Shown: piece by piece, positions 1 through 8,247 of the stretch
How the letters are laid out: every line of letters begins with the position of its first letter
Numbering within the stretch: position 1 is the stretch's first letter
From: UBA1731 sp964567665
GTDB lineage: Bacteria; Verrucomicrobiota; Kiritimatiellia; RFP12; UBA1067
Assembly (NCBI GenBank): GCA_964567665.1
Contig: CAZMNN010000009.1
Location: 4,988 to 68,987, forward strand
Direction of reading: 5' to 3'
Length of the DNA: 64,000 nucleotides
Made by a program: the position numbers and the translations under genes
Notes under the pieces: generated by a model
Database searches by the model: none
What the model saw: the letters and a program-made list of their open reading frames with translations, nothing else
What the model was told of the DNA's origin: nothing

Positions 1-543
1 GGGATGCTGAAAGCGGAGCGCGGAATACACCGTCTCGTCCGCATATCGCCGTTCGACGCGAACAAGCGCAGACAGACGTCATTCGCATCGATGGAAACCG
101 TCGCGGAGATCAACGATGACATCGACGTGGAGATCAAGGACGAGGATCTGCGCATCGATACGTACCGCAGCGGCGGCGCCGGCGGACAGCACGTTAACAA
201 GACGGATTCCGCAGTGCGCCTCACGCATCTTCCCACAGGAATCGTGGTGGCCTGCCAGAAGGAGCGTTCGCAGCACATGAACAAGGAAAAGGCGATGAAC
301 ATGCTCCGCGCCCAGCTGTACGAATACTATGAAGACCAGAAGAAGGCGGAGATGGATCGCTTCTACGGAGCGAAGAGCGAGAACGGCTGGGGCAGCCAGA
401 TACGCTCGTACGTGTTCTGTCCGTACACGATGGTGAAGGATTTGCGCACGGAATACGAGACAAGCGACGTGAACGGTGTGATGGACGGACACATCCAGCC
501 GTTCATTGAGGCCTGGCTTCAGATGAAGGCCAAGCAGAGCTGA
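1..543 (+). CDS. prfB: Peptide chain release factor 2 (RF2), 3' part
   Basis: RF2 reads UAA and UGA stop codons and triggers hydrolysis of the finished peptide on the ribosome. The visible 180 residues carry the class-I catalytic motif GGQ inside YRSGGAGGQHVNKTDSAV, the upstream block GIHRLVRISPFDANKRRQTS that matches RF2 rather than RF1, and the C-terminal WGSQIRSYV block. The reading frame is open to the left edge, so the N-terminal domain with the tripeptide anticodon loop, and any programmed frameshift site, lie outside the window. The ATG at position 4 is an internal methionine, not the start. thiN follows on the same strand about 80 nt downstream. Identification is secure; the gene is incomplete only because the window cuts it. 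Confidence 0.96.
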   Translation, partial: GMLKAERGIHRLVRISPFDANKRRQTSFASMETVAEINDDIDVEIKDEDLRIDTYRSGGAGGQHVNKTDSAVRLTHLPTGIVVACQKERSQHMNKEKAMNMLRAQLYEYYEDQKKAEMDRFYGAKSENGWGSQIRSYVFCPYTMVKDLRTEYETSDVNGVMDGHIQPFIEAWLQMKAKQS

Positions 544-624
544 CGTATCCCGCATGGAAAGACCATGCAATCCTTGGTTTTGCCGTGTTGTCATGGTGAC
601 GAGCAAGCGCACAGGGAGAACCGC

Positions 625-1269
625 GTGACGGTCATATTGGCATCAGGCGCCGCACCGACGCATGAGATTCCGCTTTCACATCTGCGCACGGCGGATGGTC
701 TTGTCGCCTGTGACGGAGCCTGGCGGACGGCGATCGCCCTTGGACGAATGCCTGATGCTGTAGTCGGCGACGGTGATTCGCTTGGCGGCGGCGATCGGGA
801 GGAGCTTGCCGCCCTTGGAATACCGCTTGTGATCGACAGCGAACAGGATACGAACGACCTCTGCAAGGCATTTCGCCATGTCATGTCAAAGTCCTCTGAG
901 GATGGAGACGGCATTGTCATCCTCGGCGCCACCGGCAAACGCGACGACCATATGATCGGAAACATATTCCACCTTGCTGATTTCGCAATGCTGAAGCCTG
1001 ACGTATCGATTGTGACGGATAGCGGAGTGTTCGAGCCGCTTCTTCCGCCGGGGCGATCCTGGCCGGCGTATGCAGGGATGCCTGTTAGCGTGTTTGCACC
1101 ATTTCCCGATACCGAAATCGGATCAGAGGGATTGGAGTGGAAGCTGGACGGTGTCTCACTCAAGACGCTGTGGAGCGGAACGCTCAATAGGGCGACCGGG
1201 GATTCGTTTTCCCTGCGCACGAACAGTCCGGCGATAGTGTATCGTCCGCATCCGGGATGCGTCCGTTGA
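625..1269 (+). CDS. thiN: Thiamine pyrophosphokinase
   Basis: Transfers pyrophosphate from ATP to thiamine to make the cofactor thiamine diphosphate. Seen: the family signature block ACDGAW, then PDAVVGDGDS (usual GDLDS), then DSEQDTNDLCKA (usual QDxTDFEKA), then GATGKRDDH (usual GGRxDH). These carry the metal and nucleotide ligands. I chose the GTG at 625 because it is preceded by AGGGAG with 6-nt spacing and gives the usual VTVILASG N-terminus and a 214-residue protein, normal for the family. An in-frame ATG at 565 would add 20 residues without family similarity. It sits between prfB and nagA. A perfect dyad right after the stop may end its transcript or serve nagA. Confidence 0.88.
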   Translation: MTVILASGAAPTHEIPLSHLRTADGLVACDGAWRTAIALGRMPDAVVGDGDSLGGGDREELAALGIPLVIDSEQDTNDLCKAFRHVMSKSSEDGDGIVILGATGKRDDHMIGNIFHLADFAMLKPDVSIVTDSGVFEPLLPPGRSWPAYAGMPVSVFAPFPDTEIGSEGLEWKLDGVSLKTLWSGTLNRATGDSFSLRTNSPAIVYRPHPGCVR

Positions 1270-1277
1270 ACTGCTTG

Positions 1278-1295
1278 GACCGCAGATTTGCGGTC
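1278..1295. promoter_or_regulatory. Perfect 7-bp dyad upstream of nagA
   Basis: GACCGCA-GATT-TGCGGTC is a perfect inverted repeat 8 nt after the thiN stop and 12 bp before the nagA -10. It covers about -42 to -25 of the predicted nagA start, so it could be an operator covering the -35 region. It could also be a weak hairpin ending thiN, but there is no T-tract after it. Confidence 0.5.
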
Positions 1296-1304
1296 AGGCG
1301 TTTG

Positions 1305-1313
1305 TGGTATAAT
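1305..1313 (+). promoter_or_regulatory. Extended -10 promoter of nagA
   Basis: TGGTATAAT is a consensus extended -10. No good -35 lies 16-18 bp upstream, as expected for extended -10 promoters. The predicted leader is about 40 nt and ends in a strong ribosome-binding site (AAGGAGG at 1345-1351). Confidence 0.75.
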
Positions 1314-1359
1314 TTGCCGCTGACATGCGGTGTTGGATGTCAGCAAGGAGGATGATGCC

Positions 1360-2277
1360 ATGATGGAGAAGTGGGTTGATCTGCAGGTGAACGGGTACGG
1401 CGGCGTGGATTTCAACGCTCCCGGACTTACGGTTGCGCAGGTGATGGCTGTCACAGAGCGTCTTGAGCAGGATGGTACGCACGGCTATCTGCCTACGATA
1501 ATCACAGGCAATCCTGAGACGTCGGTGCAGACTCTGCGTACGATAGCGCAGGCGCGCCGGGAAAGCGCCAGATGCGAGCGCAACATCCTTGGCATCCACC
1601 TTGAAGGGCCGTTCATATCTGCGGAGCCTGGAGCCGTCGGAACGCACCCGATCGAGTGGGTGGCGAAGCCGTCCGTTGAACTCTTCGGACGTCTCCAGGA
1701 CGCCAGCGGCGGCATTGTGCGGATAGTCACCGTCGCGGCGGAGATACCGGGGATGTCTGAGTTCGTGAAGCGACTTTCGTCCGAGGGTATCGTTGTCTCC
1801 CTTGGACATCAGATGGCCGCGACACCGGAGGATGTAGCCCCGTGCATCGAGGCCGGCGCAAAGGCGTTCACGCATCTCGGAAACGGCATCCCCAACATGA
1901 TTCCCCGCCACAGCAACATCATATTCACGGCTCTTGCCGAGGATCGCGCCAGCGTCATGTTCATTCCCGACGGACATCATCTGCCGGACGCGATGTTGAA
2001 GGTCTACACTCGCGCTGTGCCGCTCAAGCGGCTCATCGCGGTATCGGATGCCCAGTACCCGGCCGGGATGCCGCCGGGCGAATATGATGTCTGCGGTGCC
2101 CACGCCAGGCTTGAGCCGAACGGCCTTCTGTGGAATCCGGCGCGGAACTGTCTTGTGGGCGCCACAACGCCCATGGCGGCCATGATGCGGCTTCTTCGCG
2201 ACCGCATCGGTCTTACCATGGATGAATGCATTGCCATTGGCCGCGAGAATCCGCTGGCGCTCATCGGGATGCGGTAG
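1360..2277 (+). CDS. nagA: N-acetylglucosamine-6-phosphate deacetylase, short form
   Basis: Amidohydrolase that removes the acetyl group from GlcNAc-6-phosphate in amino-sugar catabolism and wall recycling. Motifs in order: VDLQVNGYGG near the start, GIHLEGPF with the metal-ligand Glu, SLGHQMA (usually GHSxA), FTHLGNGIPNM, PDGHH, and AVSDA with the likely catalytic Asp. At 305 residues it is shorter than the usual ~380: the N-terminal part of the small beta domain is absent, and the protein starts almost directly at the first barrel strand. Start: ATG 1360 follows AAGGAGG with 8-nt spacing; the GTG at 1330 lies upstream of that site and is rejected. It has its own extended -10 promoter. A related short amidohydrolase is possible, but the motif order fits NagA. 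Confidence 0.85.
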   Translation: MMEKWVDLQVNGYGGVDFNAPGLTVAQVMAVTERLEQDGTHGYLPTIITGNPETSVQTLRTIAQARRESARCERNILGIHLEGPFISAEPGAVGTHPIEWVAKPSVELFGRLQDASGGIVRIVTVAAEIPGMSEFVKRLSSEGIVVSLGHQMAATPEDVAPCIEAGAKAFTHLGNGIPNMIPRHSNIIFTALAEDRASVMFIPDGHHLPDAMLKVYTRAVPLKRLIAVSDAQYPAGMPPGEYDVCGAHARLEPNGLLWNPARNCLVGATTPMAAMMRLLRDRIGLTMDECIAIGRENPLALIGMR

Positions 2278-2451
2278 ACTGACTTTCGGTAAACTTCCTT
2301 CGACGATGCTCCCACGCCAGATCTGCATACGATGTGTGTGGTGGTGGGTATCTCTGCTTGGCGGGTGGTCATCCACACGAGGACGGCGGTCGTCCGTATG
2401 GGATGGTGGTGAAACTGCGCCGATAGATACCCCCCTGAATGCTTAAGCGTT

Positions 2452-2496
2452 CTCTGTGTGAGATAGAAACTCCCCAAAATCGAAAAATCCACTCAC
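2452..2496 (+). repeat. 45-bp element, copy 1 of 2
   Basis: CTCTGTGTGAG followed by AAACTCCCCAAAATCGAAAA; 38 of 45 positions match 3473-3517, and six of the seven differences are transitions. Confidence 0.7.
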
Positions 2497-3140
2497 TACG
2501 AACTATTCACTGCCATCTGTCAACTGGTTTGTTGTTTTATTTAACGCAAAGAACGCAAAGAGAACGCAGAGGACGCAAAGGTTTTTGGGCTGGGATTGAA
2601 CGGATTTAAAGGGTTGGTTTTTGCTTGTCTGCCCGCTACCCGCTACCATCTACGAACTATCAACTGCTCACTGCCAACTGGTTTGCTGTTTTATTTAACG
2701 CAAAGGGCGCAAAGAGAACGCAGAGAACGCAAAGGTTTTGGGATAGGATTGAACGGATTTACAGGGTTGTTTTTTTGTCTGTGCTTTGCGCTACCCACTA
2801 CTACGAACAGCCAACTACGAACAGCCAGCTGGTTTGTTGTTTTATTAACGCAAAGGTCGCAAAGAGAACGCAGAGGGCGCAAAGGTTTTTGGGATAGGAT
2901 TGAACGGATTAAGGGATTGGTTTTTGCCTGTGCTTTGCGCTATCCACTACTACGAACAGCCAACTACGAACAGCCAGCTGGTTTGTTGTTTTATTAACGC
3001 AAAGGTCGCAAAGAGAACGCAGAGAACGCAAAGGTTTTTGGGATAGGATTGAACGGATTTACAAGGTTGTTTTTTGCCTGTGCTTTGCGCCACGCCCTAC
3101 CGAATGGCGAAACATCAGCCCGGCTACCGCATGGCGAGGC

Positions 3141-3199
3141 GTCTGCCCATCCGGCGGAGCGTCTGCCCATCCGGTAGGGCGCGACGTCCCTGTCGCGCC
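3141..3199 (+). repeat. 20-bp direct repeat and GGCGCGAC hairpin
   Basis: GTCTGCCCATCCGG occurs at 3141-3154 and again at 3161-3174. Right after it GGCGCGAC-GTCCCT-GTCGCGCC (3178-3199) forms a perfect 8-bp stem. It lies between repeat units and is G+C-rich, unlike them, so it is probably an independent inserted small repeat. Confidence 0.7.
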
Positions 3200-3306
3200 G
3201 GGTTGTATAGTGCGGGCGCGGAAGTTCGTTGCTTCCGCTGCGTGGAGTTCAGGAGTCCCGGAGTTCGTGGAGAATTGTGGAACGCCCTTACGTCTCCAAG
3301 CCTCCT

Positions 3307-3351
3307 AAACTCCCAGTGGCGAAAGCAGCAACACCCCTACGGCAACTGCTC
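3307..3351 (+). repeat. 45-bp dispersed element, copy 1
   Basis: Starts AAACTCCCAGTGGCGAAAGC. It matches 22141-22185 at 39 of 45 positions, nearly 19 kb away, also in a gene-poor interval. Confidence 0.75.
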
Positions 3352-3472
3352 ACTACCAACTGGTTTGTTTTTTTTTATTTAACGCAAAGAACGCAAAGGC
3401 TTTGGGATAGTTAAGGGGTTGTTTTTTGTCTGTGCTTCGCGCAGGGCAGTTTCAGCCGAAAGAACTTTGCGC

Positions 3473-3517
3473 CTCTGCGTGAGGCATAAACTCCCCAGAA
3501 TCGAAGAATCCACCCAC
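3473..3517 (+). repeat. 45-bp element, copy 2 of 2
   Basis: Second copy of the element at 2452-2496; same orientation, 38 of 45 identical. Confidence 0.7.
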
Positions 3518-3885
3518 TGCCAATTGATTGGTAATGGGTAGAGGACAGATAGGTAAAAAGAATAATCCTATCCAAAAACTTTGCGTTCTTCGCGCCCCTT
3601 TGCGCCCTTAGCGTTAAAATGAAATTACCACTGCCCGCGAACAACTGCCATCTGCTGACTGTTTGTTGTTTTATTTAACGCAAAGAACGCAAAGAGAACG
3701 CAGAGGACGCAAAGGTTTTTGGGGGATAGAATTGAACGGATTTAGGGGGTTGGTTTTTGCCTGTCTGCCCGCCAACAACTGCCATCTGCTAACTGTTTGC
3801 ATTTTTCAACGCAAAGAGCGCAAAGAGAACGCAGAGGACGCAAAGGTTTTTGGGATAGGGTTGAACGGATTTAAGGGATTGGTTT

Positions 3886-3915
3886 TTGTCAGTGCATCCG
3901 CCCATATGGTATAAT
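3886..3915 (+). promoter_or_regulatory. smc promoter
   Basis: TTGTCA (3886-3891), 18 bp, then TATAAT (3910-3915) preceded by TGG, an extended -10. The -35 box lies in the end of the last repeat unit, so that repeat copy appears to supply part of this promoter. The leader to the smc start is about 75 nt. Confidence 0.75.
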
Positions 3916-3994
3916 TCATGGATATTCATTTTCAAGAAAAGCATGGTCGGAAAATGCAGAGTAGAATGTTCATAAAGGCTGGAGCGGCTGCGCA

Positions 3995-6900
3995 GTGTAC
4001 CTGAAACAACTTGACATAGTCGGCTTCAAGAGTTTCGCCGACAAGACCCGGCTCACGTTCGAGCCGGGAATGATTGCGATCGTCGGTCCGAACGGATGCG
4101 GAAAGTCGAACGTGTCCGATGCGATCCGCTGGGTTCTCGGTGAGCAGCGCCCCACGGCACTCCGCTGCACGAAGCTTGCCGACGTGGTCTTCAACGGCAC
4201 AGACACCCGCAAGCCGCTTGGGCTTTGCGAAGTCTCGATCATGTTCGCAGACTGCGAGAAGGAGCTTGGCACCGAGTATGACGAGGTGACGGTGACGCGC
4301 CGCGTGTACCGCGACGGCAGCGGCGAATATTTCATCAACAAGGTGCGGTGCGGACTGAAGGACGTGAAGAGGCTGTTCATGGGGACGGGCATCGGCACGA
4401 CTTCATATTCAGTGATGGCGCAGGGGCAGATCGACCAGATTCTTTCGTCCAAGCCGGAGGACCGGCGGGCGGTATTCGAGGAGGCTGCCGGGATAACCAA
4501 GTTCAAGGCAGACCGCAAAGAGGCGATACGGAAGATAGAGCAGACGGAGCAGAATCTCCTGCGAGAGGCCGACGTGCTCCGCGAAATGAAGCGGCAGATC
4601 GGATCTCTGCAGCGTCAGGTCGGAAAGGCGCAGAAGTACAAGGAGCTTCGCGACGAGGTGCGGGGGCTGGACATCTACGTCTCCCGCAACAAGATACGCA
4701 CATTCGATCTCGCCCTTGAGCTGAACGCCTCAAAGCGTGTTGAGACAGACGCCCTGATCGAAGATGCGCTGCGGGCTGTCGCGGATGCCGAGGAGTTCGG
4801 CCGTCAACTGCATCAGGACATACACGCCGTAGAGGAGCGGCTTGGCGCACTTGCGACGGAGGCTGCGGCGGCGGAGGCCGGATATCGCCGTGCGCAGGAG
4901 ATGATATCCGTAAATACGCAGCGCATAGCGGAGTACAGGGCATTCTCCGATCGCGACGGGCGCGAGATCGCCGATGCGAGACGTCTTCTGGAAGAGGCGG
5001 AGATGCAGCTTGAGTCGCTGGAGCAGAAGGCGACGCTCCTTGAGACGGGCGTGGAACGCGCACAGTCTGAGCTTGATGATGCGCAGGCGGCGTTCGACGC
5101 ATCGCAAAAGGCGATAGACGCGCTCAGGTTCGAGCTTCAGAGCGGCAGGTCAGAATCGGCGGCCTGTGACAGGCGGGCGACCGAAGTGCGGGACGCGATA
5201 GCGAAGATCGAGTACGAGACCCGCGAGGCGATTCTCAAGAAGGAGCGTCTTTCGTCCGAGGCGGCGCAGCTCAAGGAGGCCGTTGCGGCATCGGAGGCGA
5301 ATCTTGCCGACGTCACGGCGAGGCTTGAGGCCGCACAGACGTTGGAGGGCGAACTTTCCGCGTCACTTGACGCAAAGTCGGCGGAGGCCGAGGCGTTCAG
5401 GAACGAAGTCGAGGACTTGAGGGCCAATTTCGGCAAGATGCAGTCCGAAGCGGCGGCGAAGGAGGCCGAACTCAACTATCTGAACGATGCGCAGGATGCC
5501 GCCGCCGCGTTCTCCGCCGGTGCGCAGGCGCTTCTCGACGGAAAGCTCGGTCTGCCGGCGGATGCCGTGATCGGATCGCTCGCAGACAGGTTCGATGCTC
5601 CGGCCGAGTGCAGGATTGCGCTTGAGGCGGCATTGCGGAACTGGCTTGACGCCGTTGTCGTGAAGGATGCCGCCGCTGCGGCGTTGGCAGTGGATGCACT
5701 TGTGAAGGGCGATGCCGGCAGCGCGAGGATAGTGTGTCTCGATTCCGGAACAGCGCCGGAGACGCGCAACGCAGAAGCGCAGCCAGGAACGAGACTGATC
5801 GATATTGTGCAGGTGGACGATGCGTTCAGGCAGTCCGCCGAAACGCTCATCGGCAACGTCTATGTGGTTGACGACCGGACGGCGTTGCCGCCGGACGGGC
5901 TGATCTTCGTTTCAAGGGACGGCGTGATCCGGAGGTCTGACGGAATTTTCGAGGTGTGGCAACCGGGGACTGCGGCCGCATCGCCGCTTTCAAGGAAGAT
6001 GCTCGTCTCCGAGACGCAGAAATCGCTGGACGAGCTTCGCCGCAGGATCGAGGCGGGGGAGGCTACGCTTTCCACGGCATCCGAAAAATCCGCAAGGCTA
6101 TCCGACGAGTTGAGGAGCATTCAGGAGCGCCTTTCAGAGGCTCGCCGCGCCGCTGCGCAGGCTCAGGGCGAGCATGTGTCGCTTGAAAGGGACGCAAATC
6201 AGCTGAAGGCGCGTCAGGCGAGCGTGTCTGCGGCGCTCAGCGAAACGCTTGCCGCAAATGCGGACAGCGACGCGAGACGTGCGGAACTCTCCGAGGAGCT
6301 TGACGCCGTGGTTGCCAAGAGGGATGCGCTTCTCGATGCGACTGCGCGGAAGCAGGACGAATTGGTTGAACTTGAGACGTCCAACGCCGAGAAGAGCCGT
6401 CTTCTCACCGAGAAGCGCGTCGCCGCAGGGCAGATGGAGAGCGAGCTTGCCTTCACCAGCAGACAGCGGGAGGATGTGGATCGGCGCAAGGGAGAGCTTC
6501 TCAAGACCGTGGCCGGCCGCGAAAGCGGAATCAAGGGGTACGAGGAGTCGATCGCTCGTCTGACAGACGAGACGGTGGAGCTGAAGTCGTCGCTGCAGCC
6601 ATTGCAGGAGAAGTTCGCGGAGGTGAGGGCGCGCACCGACGATGAACGCGCAAGGCGCGAAGGGCTTAACGCGGAGCTTGCGAAGTCCGACGCCGAGATT
6701 GGCGCGAAGCGGACGGCTCTCGATCAGGCGCGTGACACGAAATCGCGGCTTGAGGTCTCCGCCACGGAATCCACCATGCTGCGGCAGAACCTTTACGACC
6801 ATCTCAGCCAGGAATACGGGCTTGACGCCCAGCAGGTGATGCGCGAACCAGATCCGGTCTTCAAGGGCGAACCGCCGCCACCGGAGCAGCTGGAGGCGAA

Positions 6901-7555
6901 GGTCAACGACATAAACGCCCGAATAGCCGCCCTTGGCCCGGTGAACATGGTTGCCATCGACGAGTTCCGCGAGCTGGAGGAGCGCTACACGAAGGAGAAG
7001 GCGCAGGAGGCGGATCTGCTCGCCGCCAAGGCTCAGATCCTCGAACTCATCACGGATTTGAACGGGAAGTCCGGGGAGATGTTCAAGGCGACGTTTGAAA
7101 AGGCGAACGAGAACTTCCAGAAGATGTTCACAAAGCTCTTCAACGGCGGCGAGGCGAGGCTTGTTCTGCTTGAGAACGAGCAGGATCCGCTTGAGTGCGG
7201 CATCGACATAATTGCGCGTCCTCCGGGGAAGCGTCCGCAGAGTGTCACGCTCCTTTCCGGCGGCGAGCGCACCATGACGGCCGTGGCGCTGCTCTTCGCC
7301 ATCTTCAGGATCAAGCCTGCTCCGTTCACGATGCTGGACGAACTTGACGCCGCACTTGACGACGCGAACATCGGGCGATTCGTCGATGCGCTCAAGGAGT
7401 TCCTCGACCGGTCGCAGTTCCTCATCATCACGCACAACCAGCACACGATCGCCGGTTCGGATCTTGTATATGGCGTAAGCCAGCAGGAGAAGGGCGTGTC
7501 CCGCGTAATATCCATGAAGCTTTCGGATATCGGCGTAAAGAAGGTGCAGGATTGA
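3995..7555 (+). CDS. smc: Chromosome segregation ATPase SMC
   Basis: Forms the condensin-like dimer that organises and separates chromosomes. At 1186 residues it has the family's full length. Walker A GPNGCGKS is at residues 31-38. Two long, charge-rich coiled-coil arms flank a hinge at about residues 500-660. The ABC signature LSGGER is at 1087-1092, followed by Walker B MLDELDAALDDANI and the terminal THN block. The GTG start at 3995 gives the standard N-terminus (V/M)YLKQLDIVGFKSFADKT and has GGAG about 10 nt upstream. The stop overlaps the start region of ribE, so the two are co-transcribed. No scpA or scpB is adjacent. Confidence 0.96.
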   Translation: MYLKQLDIVGFKSFADKTRLTFEPGMIAIVGPNGCGKSNVSDAIRWVLGEQRPTALRCTKLADVVFNGTDTRKPLGLCEVSIMFADCEKELGTEYDEVTVTRRVYRDGSGEYFINKVRCGLKDVKRLFMGTGIGTTSYSVMAQGQIDQILSSKPEDRRAVFEEAAGITKFKADRKEAIRKIEQTEQNLLREADVLREMKRQIGSLQRQVGKAQKYKELRDEVRGLDIYVSRNKIRTFDLALELNASKRVETDALIEDALRAVADAEEFGRQLHQDIHAVEERLGALATEAAAAEAGYRRAQEMISVNTQRIAEYRAFSDRDGREIADARRLLEEAEMQLESLEQKATLLETGVERAQSELDDAQAAFDASQKAIDALRFELQSGRSESAACDRRATEVRDAIAKIEYETREAILKKERLSSEAAQLKEAVAASEANLADVTARLEAAQTLEGELSASLDAKSAEAEAFRNEVEDLRANFGKMQSEAAAKEAELNYLNDAQDAAAAFSAGAQALLDGKLGLPADAVIGSLADRFDAPAECRIALEAALRNWLDAVVVKDAAAAALAVDALVKGDAGSARIVCLDSGTAPETRNAEAQPGTRLIDIVQVDDAFRQSAETLIGNVYVVDDRTALPPDGLIFVSRDGVIRRSDGIFEVWQPGTAAASPLSRKMLVSETQKSLDELRRRIEAGEATLSTASEKSARLSDELRSIQERLSEARRAAAQAQGEHVSLERDANQLKARQASVSAALSETLAANADSDARRAELSEELDAVVAKRDALLDATARKQDELVELETSNAEKSRLLTEKRVAAGQMESELAFTSRQREDVDRRKGELLKTVAGRESGIKGYEESIARLTDETVELKSSLQPLQEKFAEVRARTDDERARREGLNAELAKSDAEIGAKRTALDQARDTKSRLEVSATESTMLRQNLYDHLSQEYGLDAQQVMREPDPVFKGEPPPPEQLEAKVNDINARIAALGPVNMVAIDEFRELEERYTKEKAQEADLLAAKAQILELITDLNGKSGEMFKATFEKANENFQKMFTKLFNGGEARLVLLENEQDPLECGIDIIARPPGKRPQSVTLLSGGERTMTAVALLFAIFRIKPAPFTMLDELDAALDDANIGRFVDALKEFLDRSQFLIITHNQHTIAGSDLVYGVSQQEKGVSRVISMKLSDIGVKKVQD

Positions 7556-7560
7556 CGGCC

Positions 7561-8247
7561 ATGTTTACGGGGCTTGTCGAACGTATCGGCACTGTCCGGC
7601 GGATCAGCCGGGGACGCGGTCTTGTAATCGAGGTCGCCTTCGAGCCTTGGCCTGAACCGCTGACGCCTGGCGAATCGGTGGCAGTGAACGGTGCGTGTCT
7701 CACCGTCGCAAGATGCGATGCGACGCGATTCACCGCCGACGTGCTGAGGGAGACGGAGGAGCGCACCCTGCTGGGCGGACTCAAGCCCGGCGACAAAGTC
7801 AATCTCGAACGGGCGCTCAAGGCCGGGGCGAGACTTGGCGGACACATTGTGCAGGGTCATGTGGATGGACGCGGGAAACTTCTTTCCAAGACTCCGAAGG
7901 GACGCGATTTCGCGTTCCGATTCCATTGCGGACGCATCATTGCCGCCTCGTGCGTGATGAAGGGGTCAATCGCGGTCAACGGCGTTTCGCTCACCGTGAG
8001 CGGTCTTGGACAGGATTGGCTTCAGGTAGACGTGATTCCCACGACGCTGCGCGAGACGAATCTCGGAACGCTTGCGCCAGGCGATGGCGTGAACCTCGAA
8101 ACGGACGTTCTCGGCAAGTATGCAAGGGCGTCCTGCGGCGGCGGTTCGTGCGGCGGTTCGTGCGGCGGTTCGTGCGGCGGCGATGCGGCGGACGGTTGCG
8201 GCGGAGGTCTCACGATGGAGACGCTGGTGGAAAACGGTTTCGCATGA
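7561..8247 (+). CDS. ribE: Riboflavin synthase, alpha chain, with Cys/Gly-rich insert
   Basis: Dismutates two 6,7-dimethyl-8-ribityllumazines to riboflavin and a pyrimidinedione, the last step of riboflavin synthesis. The sequence shows the usual twin barrels. The first begins MFTGLVERIGTV with VNGACLTV. The second carries HIVQGHVDG, VNGVSLTV and TTLRETNLG, then DVLGKYA. ATG 7561 is chosen over the TTG at 7552 because MFTGLVE is the canonical N-terminus. Odd: residues 191-216, just before the C-terminal trimerisation helix, are an S-C-G-G repeat (SCGGGSCGGSCGGSCGG) with five cysteines, encoded by a 12-bp tandem repeat. It sits 5 nt after smc and overlaps the next gene by an ATGA junction, in an operon of mostly unrelated functions. 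Confidence 0.95.
   Translation: MFTGLVERIGTVRRISRGRGLVIEVAFEPWPEPLTPGESVAVNGACLTVARCDATRFTADVLRETEERTLLGGLKPGDKVNLERALKAGARLGGHIVQGHVDGRGKLLSKTPKGRDFAFRFHCGRIIAASCVMKGSIAVNGVSLTVSGLGQDWLQVDVIPTTLRETNLGTLAPGDGVNLETDVLGKYARASCGGGSCGGSCGGSCGGDAADGCGGGLTMETLVENGFA
8131..8182 (+). repeat. 12-bp tandem repeat coding for Ser-Cys-Gly-Gly
   Basis: GGTTCGTGCGGC is repeated in tandem inside ribE and codes for SCGG units. Such slippage-prone DNA could vary in copy number between strains. Confidence 0.8.

Larger units (their letters stand above)
2521..3900 (+). repeat. Array of about eight ~150-bp dispersed-repeat units
   Basis: Each unit reads: GGTTTGTTGTTTTATT, then an AACGCAAAG/ACGCAAAGAG/AACGCAGAG/CGCAAAGG run, then TTTTTGGGATAGGATTGAACG, then GGGTTGGTTTTTGC, separated by degenerate ACTACGAACTATCAACTG-like text. 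The AACGCAAAG block begins at 2543, 2697, 2847, 2996, 3381 (shortened), 3677 and 3808. One copy is inverted at 3563-3619 and a further inverted fragment lies near 3461-3490. Periods of the first four are 154, 150 and 149 bp. Short ORFs inside translate to low-complexity NAKxAKRTQR or LRSLRSLCALC strings and are not genes. Similar CGCAAAG repeat families occur in many environmental bacterial genomes. Confidence 0.85.
2278..3994. other. 1.7-kb gene-free, repeat-rich interval
   Basis: No credible gene lies here. 2278-2450 is non-repetitive and can fold (GGGTATC 2346-2352 pairs with GATACCC 2426-2432 around smaller hairpins). 2452-3900 is built from repeat units. 3101-3300 is a separate mosaic with a 20-bp direct repeat and a hairpin. 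The end carries the smc promoter. Base composition is clearly more A+T-rich than the flanking genes. Confidence 0.85.

Noticed and set aside
2596..2997. ORFs running through the repeat array on both strands
   Set aside because: They translate into low-complexity repeat text with no ribosome-binding site; they are by-products of the repeat.
2521..3900. CRISPR-like alternation of repeats and spacers
   Set aside because: Units are imperfect, spacers resemble each other, one unit is inverted, periods vary, and no cas genes are present.
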